Positions 20,228 to 29,014 of a stretch of DNA of 64,000 bases are shown here, piece by piece. Made by a program: the position numbers and the translations under genes. Source of the DNA: Pseudopedobacter beijingensis (GTDB lineage Bacteria; Bacteroidota; Bacteroidia; Sphingobacteriales; Sphingobacteriaceae); contig NZ_JBHUDG010000003.1 of the NCBI RefSeq assembly GCF_042678145.1, positions 124,001-188,000 of the forward strand. Direction: 5' to 3'. The first letter of the stretch is position 1; every line of letters begins with the position of its first letter. Below the pieces are notes generated by a model, which ran no database searches, was not told where the DNA came from, and saw only the letters and a list, made by a program, of their open reading frames with translations.

Positions 20228-20581
20228 ATTGGGGAATGATACTGAAAACGAGTTTTTACAGTTCAAAAAACTTCAGTTTTTGAATAGTTGTAGAAATTGT
20301 GTAAGAAAAAAGACAGATTGGGAAAACACAGAAACACCAAAACTCACTCAAAAACAGAACAATAAGTACAAAATAGCAATTGAATAAACAAAAAAGGTGA
20401 ATTTTAGCTTTTCTTACATCTGGATTTTTTTTTGGCACAACACCTAATGATATTTACCGGAAACTGCAAATAGGATTGGTTATTTTTTACTTTTAACCCT
20501 ATTGTCTGGCATAGCATTTTTGTCGTCCTGACCATAGGGAAGGGACCTCCTATAAGAAGGTTTAGTAATTTGGATGATTTT
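20228..20581. other. Intergenic region with a half REP-like element
   Basis: This AT-rich stretch lies upstream of the adhesin and downstream of the methyltransferase (both minus). The only open frame (20256-20438, 60 codons, rich in Phe and Cys) does not look like a real protein. At about 20521-20545 the sequence GTCGTCCTGACCATAGGGAAG resembles one end of the REP-like element at 42067-42165. It is followed by a short imperfect hairpin (20548-20564). Confidence 0.4.
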
Positions 20582-21367
20582 TTAAAACTTCACTTTAAAA
20601 TGTTCTTTAGCCTGCGCCTTTCTAAAAAATACTAATCCTATCCAGAACAAGTCAACTGTACAGGTTACATCCGGATGATTTTTAATTTCTTCCCAGGCTT
20701 CTTTCATCCCTTTGCTCCAATAAATATCATCAAAAATCAGCAGGGAATTTTCGTGTACTTTAGGTAAGCTCCAATTAAAATAATTTAATGTAGCTTCTTT
20801 TCTATGGTTACCATCAATAAAAACAAAATCCAGCTTTGGAAATTGATCTATGGTTTTTGGAAAATTATCATCAAAGTTTCCTACTTCCAAACGAATATTA
20901 TTAAGATCCAACGCATTAAAATTTTCATGCGCAACCTTAGCGGTTTCCGGACAGCCTTCCATTGTAATTACTTGTGCACCAGGTGCGGCTTTGGCCAGAT
21001 AAGCCGTCGTTATCCCTAAACAAGTACCTAATTCTATGATAGTAGCAGGTTGCATTGTTTTTGCCAAACGATAAATCAACTGTGCCAGTTTACGGGGTTT
21101 TAAAGCATTTTCCGCTATTTGTGAAACCGCTTTTTGCTTATTGTTGTTCATGTGCGAACCAGCCCCAAGATCGGTTATGGTAATAATTCTATCATCGAAT
21201 ATTAACTTTTTACGTAAATCTTCGATATTTTTGTATTCATCTTTAGATTTTAAATCATAGATAACCTCATCAATTAATTTGTACACAAAAGGTGAGTGTA
21301 CACCATGTCTGGTTTTCGAAGTGATTCTATGAAGTATAAAGTCTTTAATGAACTGAAATTTTACCAT
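20582..21367 (-). CDS. Class I SAM-dependent methyltransferase, O-methyltransferase type
   Basis: A 261-residue cytoplasmic protein without signal peptide. The SAM-binding motif I is visible at about residues 109-125 (IIELGTCLGITTAYLAK), followed by the acidic end of the next strand (VITMEGCPE) and the motif FVFIDGNHRKEATLNYF, typical of the Methyltransf_24/O-methyltransferase group. The N-terminal segment HRITSKTRHGVHSPFVYKLI is typical of a conserved Bacteroidota subfamily whose substrate is not known to me. It is transcribed away from the neighbouring plus-strand gene, with about 70 bases between starts, so the two may share a divergent promoter region. It appears unrelated to the flanking surface and sugar genes. 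Confidence 0.88.
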   Translation of the reverse strand: MVKFQFIKDFILHRITSKTRHGVHSPFVYKLIDEVIYDLKSKDEYKNIEDLRKKLIFDDRIITITDLGAGSHMNNNKQKAVSQIAENALKPRKLAQLIYRLAKTMQPATIIELGTCLGITTAYLAKAAPGAQVITMEGCPETAKVAHENFNALDLNNIRLEVGNFDDNFPKTIDQFPKLDFVFIDGNHRKEATLNYFNWSLPKVHENSLLIFDDIYWSKGMKEAWEEIKNHPDVTCTVDLFWIGLVFFRKAQAKEHFKVKF

Positions 21368-21437
21368 GTGCCAAAGGTAAATAATATGGTGAATATTTTT
21401 TGCTGAATGGTTTTTTGATTATTTTCAAGGAGTAGTG

Positions 21438-22292
21438 ATGAACGAGAAGGAAATTCCAGCATTAATCAGGTTGTTAGACGATCCGGACCCGGAGATCTTT
21501 CAACATATAGAAGACAGACTGCTATCTTACGGCGAAGACATTGTTTCTTATCTGGAGTTAGAGTGGGAAAAGTCTTTTAACCCTATTTTACAGGAGCGAC
21601 TGGTTAATCTTATACATAAGATACAGTTTCAGAATGTCAAAATGGATCTGGAACTTTGGTACAACAGCGGTTCTTTTGATTTGCTTAGAGGGATTCTGAT
21701 CATTAACAGATATCAATATCCGGATCTTGACGAACAAAAGGTTATTAATCAAATAGAAGAGATTAAACGCGAAGTATGGATGCAGATGATGTACGAATCC
21801 AGTCCTTCGGAAAAAGTGAGGCTGATAAATAATGTATTCTATCATATTTATGGTTTTAGCGGGAATACGACAAATCATAAGGACCCGCAAAACTCTTATA
21901 TCAGCCAGGTTTTAGAATCTAAAAAAGGAAATCAGATCAGCCTGGCCATTATCTATTCCATTATTGCACAAAAACTGGATATTCCTATTTATGGTGTAAA
22001 TCTGCCTCAGCATTTTATTCTGGCTTATGTAGATGAAGAGAACCAAACCCAATATGATAACGATGTCTTGTTTTATATAAACGTTTTCAACCGGGGGTAT
22101 ATATTTGGAAGAAGAGATATAGATCTTTTTCTAAAACAGCTTAAGGTACAACCAGACCGTTCTTTTTATGAACCCTGTTCTAATGTAGATATTATTAAAA
22201 GGGTGCTGAGGAATCTCATCTCTGCGTATGAGGAATTAGGCTCTCAGGATAAGGTTAATGAGATTAAAGAGTTATTGGGGATTGTAAGTTAG
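21438..22292 (+). CDS. SirB1/transglutaminase-like family protein
   Basis: A 284-residue cytoplasmic protein. The ATG at 21438 is preceded five bases upstream by AAGGAG, a strong ribosome-binding site, so I prefer it over the GTG at 21435. The N-terminal about 100 residues are helical and repeat-like (IPALIRLLDDPDPEIFQHIEDRLL). The central region (NNVFYHIYGFSG, then KKGNQISLAIIYSIIAQKLDIPIYGVNLPQHFILAY) matches the SirB1 transglutaminase-like fold, followed by a TPR-like C-terminus (VLRNLISAYEELGSQDKVNEI). The biochemical role of this family is uncertain. It appears to be a housekeeping gene. Confidence 0.82.
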   Translation: MNEKEIPALIRLLDDPDPEIFQHIEDRLLSYGEDIVSYLELEWEKSFNPILQERLVNLIHKIQFQNVKMDLELWYNSGSFDLLRGILIINRYQYPDLDEQKVINQIEEIKREVWMQMMYESSPSEKVRLINNVFYHIYGFSGNTTNHKDPQNSYISQVLESKKGNQISLAIIYSIIAQKLDIPIYGVNLPQHFILAYVDEENQTQYDNDVLFYINVFNRGYIFGRRDIDLFLKQLKVQPDRSFYEPCSNVDIIKRVLRNLISAYEELGSQDKVNEIKELLGIVS

Positions 22293-22416
22293 ACTATTAT
22301 AAGGCTATAAAACACAATACTATAACAGAAGCGTTTTTGATAACTCCAGTAGAATTAATATAAATTTACAACAACATATTTCCATATTTTGGCATATTCC
22401 TAATGTATAACTAAAC

Positions 22417-22450
22417 ACCATAATTAGCTCAGATATGAGCTAATTATGGT
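22417..22450. terminator. Bidirectional hairpin between convergent genes
   Basis: ACCATAATTAGCTC at 22417-22430 and GAGCTAATTATGGT at 22437-22450 form a perfect 14-pair stem with a six-base loop. It lies between the ends of the convergent SirB1-like gene (plus) and beta-helix lipoprotein gene (minus). No strong T-run follows on either side, so termination is likely but not certain. Confidence 0.65.
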
Positions 22451-22484
22451 AATATCTGACAAAACGGGGTGATGTATAATTATC

Positions 22485-23654
22485 CTACAGACAGGTTGTT
22501 CCTAACAACGTTGTCAAACATCCAGTATTTCCAGACACAGTAACCGTTGAAGTATTATATTTATCCAATTTGATAGAAGGCCCACCTAAAGCAGGGCAAT
22601 TACTCAAAATATTATTCTTAATCACAGAATTCTTAGAACAGTCATAAGGCGTTTTATGATCTGCCAGAGATATATTAGATGCCGCTGTTTTTAAACCACT
22701 GCTATAAATAGTATTATTTTCTATCCTAAAGCCATTTCCGCTAACGTGTATTCCGTGATTACGGCTGTTCCAAATGGTGTTGTGGGCAATATGCACATAT
22801 CTATTTGCTGTATTCCCATTATGATAAGAAGTGATACCATCAGAAATAAATCCTGGTTTTACAGCTCTTCCGGTATCATGAATCTGGTTATAAGCTATGG
22901 TTAACGTATCTGTAGTATTGAAACCAATACCAGATGAAGGAGAAACTGCCATATCATTATTCATAATCTGTATATCACTCCCATGATTCAGATAAATAAG
23001 GTATCCTATTCTTTCAAAGTCTTCTTCGTTGCTATCGCAGCCACTTCTTCTTATTAAACAATCTTCTATCTGGACATTCCGGCTATCGTTTACAAATACG
23101 GTATAAGAAGGGCTTATGGTTCTGCTGCTCTTATGGATGGTAGCTCCAATAATTTGCGTGTTATCCCCTCTGACAAACACTCCTACTTTAGGTTTAAAAT
23201 TACATCGGATTTCTATATTTAGCAATCTGCAACCTGGCACTAACCTTATAAATTCCTGATTTGGTGCAGTGGATGTCCAGGAACTGTTATTACATTCTAT
23301 AACTGCATTTGCTCCACTCTCGTCTATTCTGGTATAGGCAGGCATAATAATACTATTACTACACACATACGAAGTGTCACTGGTTAAATAGAATATATTA
23401 GGGCTACTGGCTGTTCCTGCTCCATACTGGCTCAGATACCAGGCTATACTACCATTAATTGATGCATTTGAATGATCTGAAATTCCCTTGTGCGGAATGT
23501 AATAATTAACCGCAGCTGTTATACCTGTTTCCTGTTTGTTCTTTTTGGAAGGAGAGAGATTGGTGTTCTCCAGTGGTGCTTCTATAGCATTTTTGCAGGA
23601 TGCAAGTACAGTACTTACTAAAAGTACAAAGCAAAATAAATGTGTTCTTTTCAT
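22485..23654 (-). CDS. Right-handed parallel beta-helix lipoprotein
   Basis: A 389-residue protein with a lipoprotein signal peptide (MKRTHLFCFVLLVSTVLASC, lipobox LASC). The body is a parallel beta-helix with short repeating N-rich rungs (NVQIEDCLIRRSG, DIQIMNNDMAVSPSSGIGF, YVHIAHNTIWNSRNHGIHVSG, FRIENNTIYSSG). This fold is common in polysaccharide lyases (PL6 type) and glycoside hydrolases (GH28 type) and in binding proteins. I cannot identify catalytic residues with confidence. It is the last gene of the left PUL block, 124 bases after the rhamnose mutarotase gene. The lipid anchor suggests an outer-membrane position, possibly surface-exposed. Lyase activity is a guess. Confidence 0.8.
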   Translation of the reverse strand: MKRTHLFCFVLLVSTVLASCKNAIEAPLENTNLSPSKKNKQETGITAAVNYYIPHKGISDHSNASINGSIAWYLSQYGAGTASSPNIFYLTSDTSYVCSNSIIMPAYTRIDESGANAVIECNNSSWTSTAPNQEFIRLVPGCRLLNIEIRCNFKPKVGVFVRGDNTQIIGATIHKSSRTISPSYTVFVNDSRNVQIEDCLIRRSGCDSNEEDFERIGYLIYLNHGSDIQIMNNDMAVSPSSGIGFNTTDTLTIAYNQIHDTGRAVKPGFISDGITSYHNGNTANRYVHIAHNTIWNSRNHGIHVSGNGFRIENNTIYSSGLKTAASNISLADHKTPYDCSKNSVIKNNILSNCPALGGPSIKLDKYNTSTVTVSGNTGCLTTLLGTTCL

Positions 23655-23778
23655 AATGGTTTATATTTATTTGGTTAGATAATCCGGAATATGTAAATAG
23701 AAAAAGCATATCCATTTTAAAAGTAACTGCTTACATGAAGAGCCAGAGAAACACTTAATTCGTAAGTGCTTCGCTATG

Positions 23779-24090
23779 TTAGTCCATATGAAAAACTTCT
23801 TTTAACGGATCACTTAGCGGTGAATTATCCGCATTAGTTCCCATAATATCAGCCATATATGCCCACCATTTTTTTACTACTTCATTTTCGCCAAGCTTCT
23901 GAGAGTTCTTACCTTCTATTTTTTGAACAGCAAATAGAACATTAGATTCTTTATCAAAAAATATTGTATAATCGCTAATTCCCGATTCTTTTAATAGTTG
24001 CTTTAACTCTGGCCAGATTTCATGATGTCTCTTTTTATATTCTTCTTCATAACCGGGTTTCAAATACATTTTAAAAGCTATTTTTTGCAT
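23779..24090 (-). CDS. rhaM: L-rhamnose mutarotase
   Basis: A 103-residue cytoplasmic protein of normal length for the family. The order of motifs matches L-rhamnose mutarotase: FKMYLKPGYEEEYKKRHHEIWPEL with the conserved tyrosine and histidine, ISDYTIFFD, LFAVQKIEG and the tryptophan pair in VKKWWAYMADIM. The enzyme interconverts the alpha and beta anomers of L-rhamnose and so speeds entry into the rhamnose pathway. Its position directly after susD suggests that the imported oligosaccharide contains L-rhamnose or a related 6-deoxy sugar. Other rhamnose catabolic genes are not in this window. A hairpin at 24116-24151 separates it from susD and may lower its transcription relative to the transporter. 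Confidence 0.93.
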   Translation of the reverse strand: MQKIAFKMYLKPGYEEEYKKRHHEIWPELKQLLKESGISDYTIFFDKESNVLFAVQKIEGKNSQKLGENEVVKKWWAYMADIMGTNADNSPLSDPLKEVFHMD

Positions 24091-24115
24091 GTTCTGGAAT
24101 TTTATGTGTTAGAAA

Positions 24116-24151
24116 ATGTAAGTTGGTTTTCTTAAGGAACTCAACTTACAT
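24116..24151 (-). terminator. Hairpin after susD, intercistronic terminator or attenuator
   Basis: ATGTAAGTTG at 24116-24125 and CAACTTACAT at 24142-24151 form a perfect ten-pair stem. On the minus strand it is followed by TTTTC. It lies between the susD stop and the mutarotase start. A partial terminator here would give higher expression of the SusCD genes than of the genes after them. Confidence 0.6.
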
Positions 24152-24168
24152 ACTATTATTAAGGTGTT

Positions 24169-25887
24169 TTACCAACCTGGGTTGTTGGGCAACAAATCAG
24201 GATTAATTAGTGTTTCTGCTGTAGGAATTGGCCAGAGGTAATCTCTGTCTTCAAACTTTCTGGTAAAACGTATTTCTCCTGTAAAGTCTTTCTCCTGCTT
24301 TCCGTTCAAATATTCTACAGCTAATCTCCATCTTTTTAAATCGCTGTAACGATGTCCTTCACCTGCCAGCTCAACGGCTCTTTCGCGTACAATTCTTTCG
24401 AACATCTCTTGTTTACCGCTAACATTCAACCAAACCGGACCGCTATTAATGGCCGGCATATTGGTAGACGTTCTTGCTCTTACTTTATTTAATTCCCTTA
24501 CTGCATTTGCTAATTGATTATCTTCATTATAGGCCTCAGAAAGCATTAACAATACATCTGCAAACCTAATGATTGGAAAATTAATTGGTGTGTGGTTTCT
24601 GTTGGTAATTGTTCCTCCCATATCGCCTATAGGTACAAATTTTCTGTAGAAGTAAACGTTCCAACCACGATCGTTCTGTATAAATCCATTGGCAACAGTA
24701 GCGCCTGAAGCAACGGCGTAAAGCTGTCTTTTAGGACCTGTTCCTACAATAAACCCATCATAATAAGAGTAAGGAACTATAAGCGATTGCATCATTCGGG
24801 GATCTCTGTTTCTGTAAATATTTCCTAATCTTGCAGTATCCGGAATGGTGGCTAAAGCATTTAGTCCTGAATTTAGCGTGGCTCTAAATGCTGTTCTTTT
24901 TACATCATTGCTTTCGTTAAAATTTGGAATATGATTGTTCCAATTGAAAATTCTTCCGTCTTTCTCTTCATACATATCGGCGAGTTTAACAGATGGCATA
25001 CAAGTAGCTCTACCACCACCAAAAGCACCTCTGGTTCCATAAAGCGTGGTTAATTCCATACCATACAAATTGCCTACAGTTCCCTTATTTTGTATAGAAA
25101 ATATAGATTCTCTGTCACCTGCTATAGGCCCGGAAGAAGTAAATAACGTGGTATAATCAGAAAACAAGGAATAATCATAATTATGGGTTCTGTTATAAAC
25201 AATCTCTTCAAAATCTGCAATTGCATTCTTCCAGCTCTTAGTATATAAATATGCCTTGCCTCTAAGTGCATAAGCGGCTCCTTTTGTTGCTCTTCCATAA
25301 TCACTTTGTGCCCAACTAACAGGAAGATTATCTATTGCAAATGTTAAATCTGTAATAATGAAATTCCAAACCTCTTCTGTGCTATTTCTTGGTAGAAGCA
25401 TCTCATTAAATCTTTCCGCTACATCCCAGCTTTCATCGTAAATAGGTACTGCACCAAAGAAATCTACTAAATGGAAATAGTACAGAGCTCTTAAAAAACG
25501 GGCTTCTCCCAATACATCTGATTTAACAGCAGCATCAATATCCATTGTTGACACATTCTTAATAACTGTATTGGCTCTGTTTATACCGTCATAAGTATCT
25601 TTCCAGTTGGTTACCAGAAAGTCATAGGTTCCATTGTAGGTTCCCTGTTCTACCGGACCTCCGGGACCAAGTGCTATATCTGAGTAGGTATCCCATAATG
25701 GCATATAGCCAAACGCTCCCATATTCTTCAATTGTGCATATACCCCCATAGCAGCAGATTTTGCATCTGCCTCTGTTTTCCAGAAATTACCTTGCGCAAT
25801 GGTATCATAAGGAGCAACATCTAACTTGTAGCAGCTACTTAAATTTAATACTGCCAGAATAGCTCCTATATATTTTAAATTCTTCAT
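24169..25887 (-). CDS. SusD/RagB-family outer-membrane glycan-binding lipoprotein
   Basis: A 572-residue protein with a lipoprotein signal peptide (MKNLKYIGAILAVLNLSSC, lipobox LSSC). It shows the RagB/SusD pattern: an N-terminal helical TPR-like half (FWKTEADAKSAAMGVYAQL, GEARFLRALYYFHLVDFFGAVPI, ALRGKAYLYTKSWKNAIADFEE) and a C-terminal SusD half (PIIRFADVLLMLSEAYNE, ELNKVRAR, RERAVELAGEGHRYSDLKRW, LWPIPTAE). It covers the extracellular mouth of the SusC channel encoded 11 bases upstream and captures glycan fragments. Length is usual for the family. Confidence 0.96.
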   Translation of the reverse strand: MKNLKYIGAILAVLNLSSCYKLDVAPYDTIAQGNFWKTEADAKSAAMGVYAQLKNMGAFGYMPLWDTYSDIALGPGGPVEQGTYNGTYDFLVTNWKDTYDGINRANTVIKNVSTMDIDAAVKSDVLGEARFLRALYYFHLVDFFGAVPIYDESWDVAERFNEMLLPRNSTEEVWNFIITDLTFAIDNLPVSWAQSDYGRATKGAAYALRGKAYLYTKSWKNAIADFEEIVYNRTHNYDYSLFSDYTTLFTSSGPIAGDRESIFSIQNKGTVGNLYGMELTTLYGTRGAFGGGRATCMPSVKLADMYEEKDGRIFNWNNHIPNFNESNDVKRTAFRATLNSGLNALATIPDTARLGNIYRNRDPRMMQSLIVPYSYYDGFIVGTGPKRQLYAVASGATVANGFIQNDRGWNVYFYRKFVPIGDMGGTITNRNHTPINFPIIRFADVLLMLSEAYNEDNQLANAVRELNKVRARTSTNMPAINSGPVWLNVSGKQEMFERIVRERAVELAGEGHRYSDLKRWRLAVEYLNGKQEKDFTGEIRFTRKFEDRDYLWPIPTAETLINPDLLPNNPGW

Positions 25888-25898
25888 AATAGCTAATT

Positions 25899-28800
25899 TT
25901 AAAGAGTTATGTTTAAACCAAATGATACTTGCTTTAGAGTAGGATAGGTTGTTCCGTTTACTTCCGGATCTATTCCCTTATAGTCTGTAAACGTCAGGAA
26001 ATTCTCCATACTCGCGAACAGCCGGATTTGTTTGGTATTTAATTGCTTATTGACTTTATCGGAAAATTTATACCCTAATTGCAGGTTTTTTACTCTCAGG
26101 TATGATTTATTCTGAACCCAGAAATCACTTGGATGCGAGTTAATGACATTGGTACGGGTTAGCAAACGCGGGTATTGCGCATTTGTTATTCCCTCTCGCC
26201 ATGCGTTTTCGGCTATTTCACGGTTCATCACATCTCCTACATTAAAGAAGGGCTGATAGAACTTATCCTGCCAGTAAACCTGCAAACCAGAAACGCCTTG
26301 CAGAAGGCATGAAAAATCGAACCCCTTCCATTCTGCGCCAAATGAAATTCCGTAAGTTGTTCTTGGGATTCTCCCATAACCAACTGTATAACGGTCCTGA
26401 TCGTCTATAATACCATCACCATTTAAATCTTTATAGAGAAAATCTCCCTTTTGTGGTGTTCCGTATGCTGCAAAAGGATTTCTTTTGAACCCGGTGCCGG
26501 CGTCTATAGGCGCATCCATTATCATTTTTTCTACGTAAAGCATGTCTTCATCAGACTGCAATATTCTGTCGACAGCTAAAACATATTGAACATTGATTGG
26601 TAAGCCTTCCTGTATCAGATTTGTTCCGCTGATTGATTGCTCATCACCTTTAAAACGCGTTACTTCGTTTTTGATAAAAGTAAAGTTTCCTCCTACAAAG
26701 TATTTGACATTACCGATTTTGTCGTTCCACTTCAAATTGGCCTCAATACCTTTATTGTTAACCCTCGCCGCATTTTGCGTAGGTATAGTTGCATTTCCTA
26801 CCAATAACGGTGCAGGAAGATCTATCAGGATATTGCGTGTGTCTTTATCAAAAATATCTACGGATCCATCTAACCTTGTTTTTGCCAAACTAAAATCAAC
26901 ACCGATATTGGCTACGTAAGTAGTTTCCCATGATATAAATGCGTTAGATAAAGCAGTTTGGGCTAAACCTGCAGCTATAGCGTTGTTAAGAATATAATTA
27001 TCTGTATTGTATACCGGTTGATACTCGTAGTTTCCTACTGAATTATTACCCAATGCACCCCATGAACCTCTTAACTTTAGCATATTTACCCAACTCACGT
27101 TTTTCATGAATTCTTCTTCGGTAATACGCCAACCTAAAGAGAAAGAGGGAAAAGTTCCCCAGCGATTATTTTTGTTGAAGCGGGAAGATCCATCTCTTCT
27201 TATATTCGCTTCCAAAAGATATTTATCATCCCATGAAAGATTCAGACGCCCGAAATAAGAGTGCATTACCCAATCTGCTGCTGTTCCGGTAGCTTCAGAT
27301 TCTCCTGTTGCACCGTTAATTACAGATAAATTATCTGCCTGAAGGTCATATTTTTTTGCTTCAAACCATTTTACGTTATCTTTTTCCTGACTTGCTCCAG
27401 TCAGTACTCCTAATTGTAGTTTGTTTAACACTTTTTTCTCGTAACGAGCTACGATATCACCAAGGTAATGTGTATTGGAACGACTTCTGTTTCTTACATA
27501 AGTTCTGCCCGAAGCAATTTGTGTTACCGTATTGGACTGAAAGCTCCATCTATCTGCAAAAAATGGTGTTTCTTCTTCTAATGTTCCGCTATAACGGTAG
27601 TTGAAAGATCCCTCTATGGACAAGCCTTCAAAAGGTTTTATAATTCCATAGAAACGGGAAGAAATTCTGTTATCATTAATATTTCCCTGGAACTGATTTA
27701 AACTGTATAACGGACTTTGTGGCTGTTGATTTTCTTCCGGATTTTCCGCTGCTCCGTATCTTCCATCGGGATGTCTGTATACCATTCCGGGATGTGCAAT
27801 GGTGCTAAATAGATTTCCTATGTAGTTAGACCCCATATCTGCATCAGATTTTAACCCATTTAAGTTCATACCCAGAGTTATCCATGGTTTTAGCTCTGCA
27901 CTGATATTTAACCTTGCCATAAATCGCTCGTAAGCTGAATTCTCCACTATACCGGGATTATTCAGGTATGAAAAAGAACCAAAAGATTTAACAGTTTTTG
28001 ATCCCGTATTAAAAGACAGGTTATGGTTATTTGAAACTCCGGTTGAAAACACTTCCTCAGACCAATTGGTGTTCGGATATAAATACGGTTTATCCGTGTT
28101 TACTCTCCATTCCGCAATTTTAAGTTCGGAATAAGGAGGTTGTGCTGCGGGGTCTACATTATAAGCTGCTTCGTTATAATATTCCATATAATCTGCGTAA
28201 TTAAATACAGATTTGATGGTATTGGATGGTTGGGCGAAAGAAACATAACCATTGTAATTAATGGTAGTTTTACCTTCTGAACCTTGCTTAGTAGTGATTA
28301 ATAATACGCCGTTTGCAGCTCTGGACCCATATATTGCAGATGATGATGCATCTTTTAGTACCGAAACAGATTCTACATCTTGCGGATTCACATCATTGAT
28401 GTTCCCTTCCATTCCGTCTATAATTACCAGAGGAGCAGCGTTATTTAATGTTCCTTGTCCGCGAATTAATAGCGATGCTCCGTTATTGTTAGGCCTTCCG
28501 GTAGCTTGATTTACATATAACCCGGAACTTAAGCCTGCCAATCCAGAAGATATATTAGTTATTGGCCTGCTCTCTGCCTGTTCTGCTATATTTACAGATG
28601 TTACTGCTCCTGTTAAATTAACTTTTTTCTGAGTCCCATAACCGACTACAACAATTTCATTAAGATCAGTAGATAGATTTTCTAAGATGATTATTGTATT
28701 TTGTATTCCGCTGGCTATAATCTCCTGATTAACGAATCCCATAAACGAAAAAACAATAATATCTGTTGGTGAAGCCTGTAAGCTGAACTTTCCATCTATA

Positions 28801-29000
28801 TCTGTCCTGGTACCGATTGTTTTGCCTTTTATGGCAACACTTGCGCCGGTAAGCGGTTCTTTATTTGAATCAACAACAGTTCCGCTTATTGTGATGGTTT
28901 GTTGCGCCTTTAGATTTAACAAAGGAATTAACAGTAGAAACATCACCATAAACAAATGGTGTATTTTTCTTTTTTTTCTTTTAAGGTTTATTGGTTTCAT
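25899..29000 (-). CDS. SusC/RagA-family TonB-linked outer-membrane transporter
   Basis: A 1033-residue protein with a signal peptide (ending LNLKAQ). An N-terminal carboxypeptidase-D-like regulatory domain follows (ISGTVVDSNKEPLTGASVAIKG), then the TonB box region and SusC signature (LNEIVVVGYGTQKK). Next come a plug domain (SVSVLKDASSSAIYGSRAANGVLLITTKQG) and a 22-strand beta-barrel ending LKQVSFGLNITL. There is no STN domain, so it is not tied to an anti-sigma-factor system, which agrees with control by the hybrid two-component system encoded nearby. It imports oligosaccharides captured by the downstream SusD. The gene is 14 bases after the lyase gene, so genes from 31488 to 24169 are probably one operon. 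Confidence 0.96.
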   Translation of the reverse strand: MKPINLKRKKRKIHHLFMVMFLLLIPLLNLKAQQTITISGTVVDSNKEPLTGASVAIKGKTIGTRTDIDGKFSLQASPTDIIVFSFMGFVNQEIIASGIQNTIIILENLSTDLNEIVVVGYGTQKKVNLTGAVTSVNIAEQAESRPITNISSGLAGLSSGLYVNQATGRPNNNGASLLIRGQGTLNNAAPLVIIDGMEGNINDVNPQDVESVSVLKDASSSAIYGSRAANGVLLITTKQGSEGKTTINYNGYVSFAQPSNTIKSVFNYADYMEYYNEAAYNVDPAAQPPYSELKIAEWRVNTDKPYLYPNTNWSEEVFSTGVSNNHNLSFNTGSKTVKSFGSFSYLNNPGIVENSAYERFMARLNISAELKPWITLGMNLNGLKSDADMGSNYIGNLFSTIAHPGMVYRHPDGRYGAAENPEENQQPQSPLYSLNQFQGNINDNRISSRFYGIIKPFEGLSIEGSFNYRYSGTLEEETPFFADRWSFQSNTVTQIASGRTYVRNRSRSNTHYLGDIVARYEKKVLNKLQLGVLTGASQEKDNVKWFEAKKYDLQADNLSVINGATGESEATGTAADWVMHSYFGRLNLSWDDKYLLEANIRRDGSSRFNKNNRWGTFPSFSLGWRITEEEFMKNVSWVNMLKLRGSWGALGNNSVGNYEYQPVYNTDNYILNNAIAAGLAQTALSNAFISWETTYVANIGVDFSLAKTRLDGSVDIFDKDTRNILIDLPAPLLVGNATIPTQNAARVNNKGIEANLKWNDKIGNVKYFVGGNFTFIKNEVTRFKGDEQSISGTNLIQEGLPINVQYVLAVDRILQSDEDMLYVEKMIMDAPIDAGTGFKRNPFAAYGTPQKGDFLYKDLNGDGIIDDQDRYTVGYGRIPRTTYGISFGAEWKGFDFSCLLQGVSGLQVYWQDKFYQPFFNVGDVMNREIAENAWREGITNAQYPRLLTRTNVINSHPSDFWVQNKSYLRVKNLQLGYKFSDKVNKQLNTKQIRLFASMENFLTFTDYKGIDPEVNGTTYPTLKQVSFGLNITL

Positions 29001-29014
29001 AACTTCTGTTTTTG

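Noticed and set aside
20256..20438. Open frame of 60 codons on the minus strand upstream of the adhesin
   Set aside because: It is rich in Phe and Cys from AT-rich DNA, has no family signature, and lies across the predicted promoter region.
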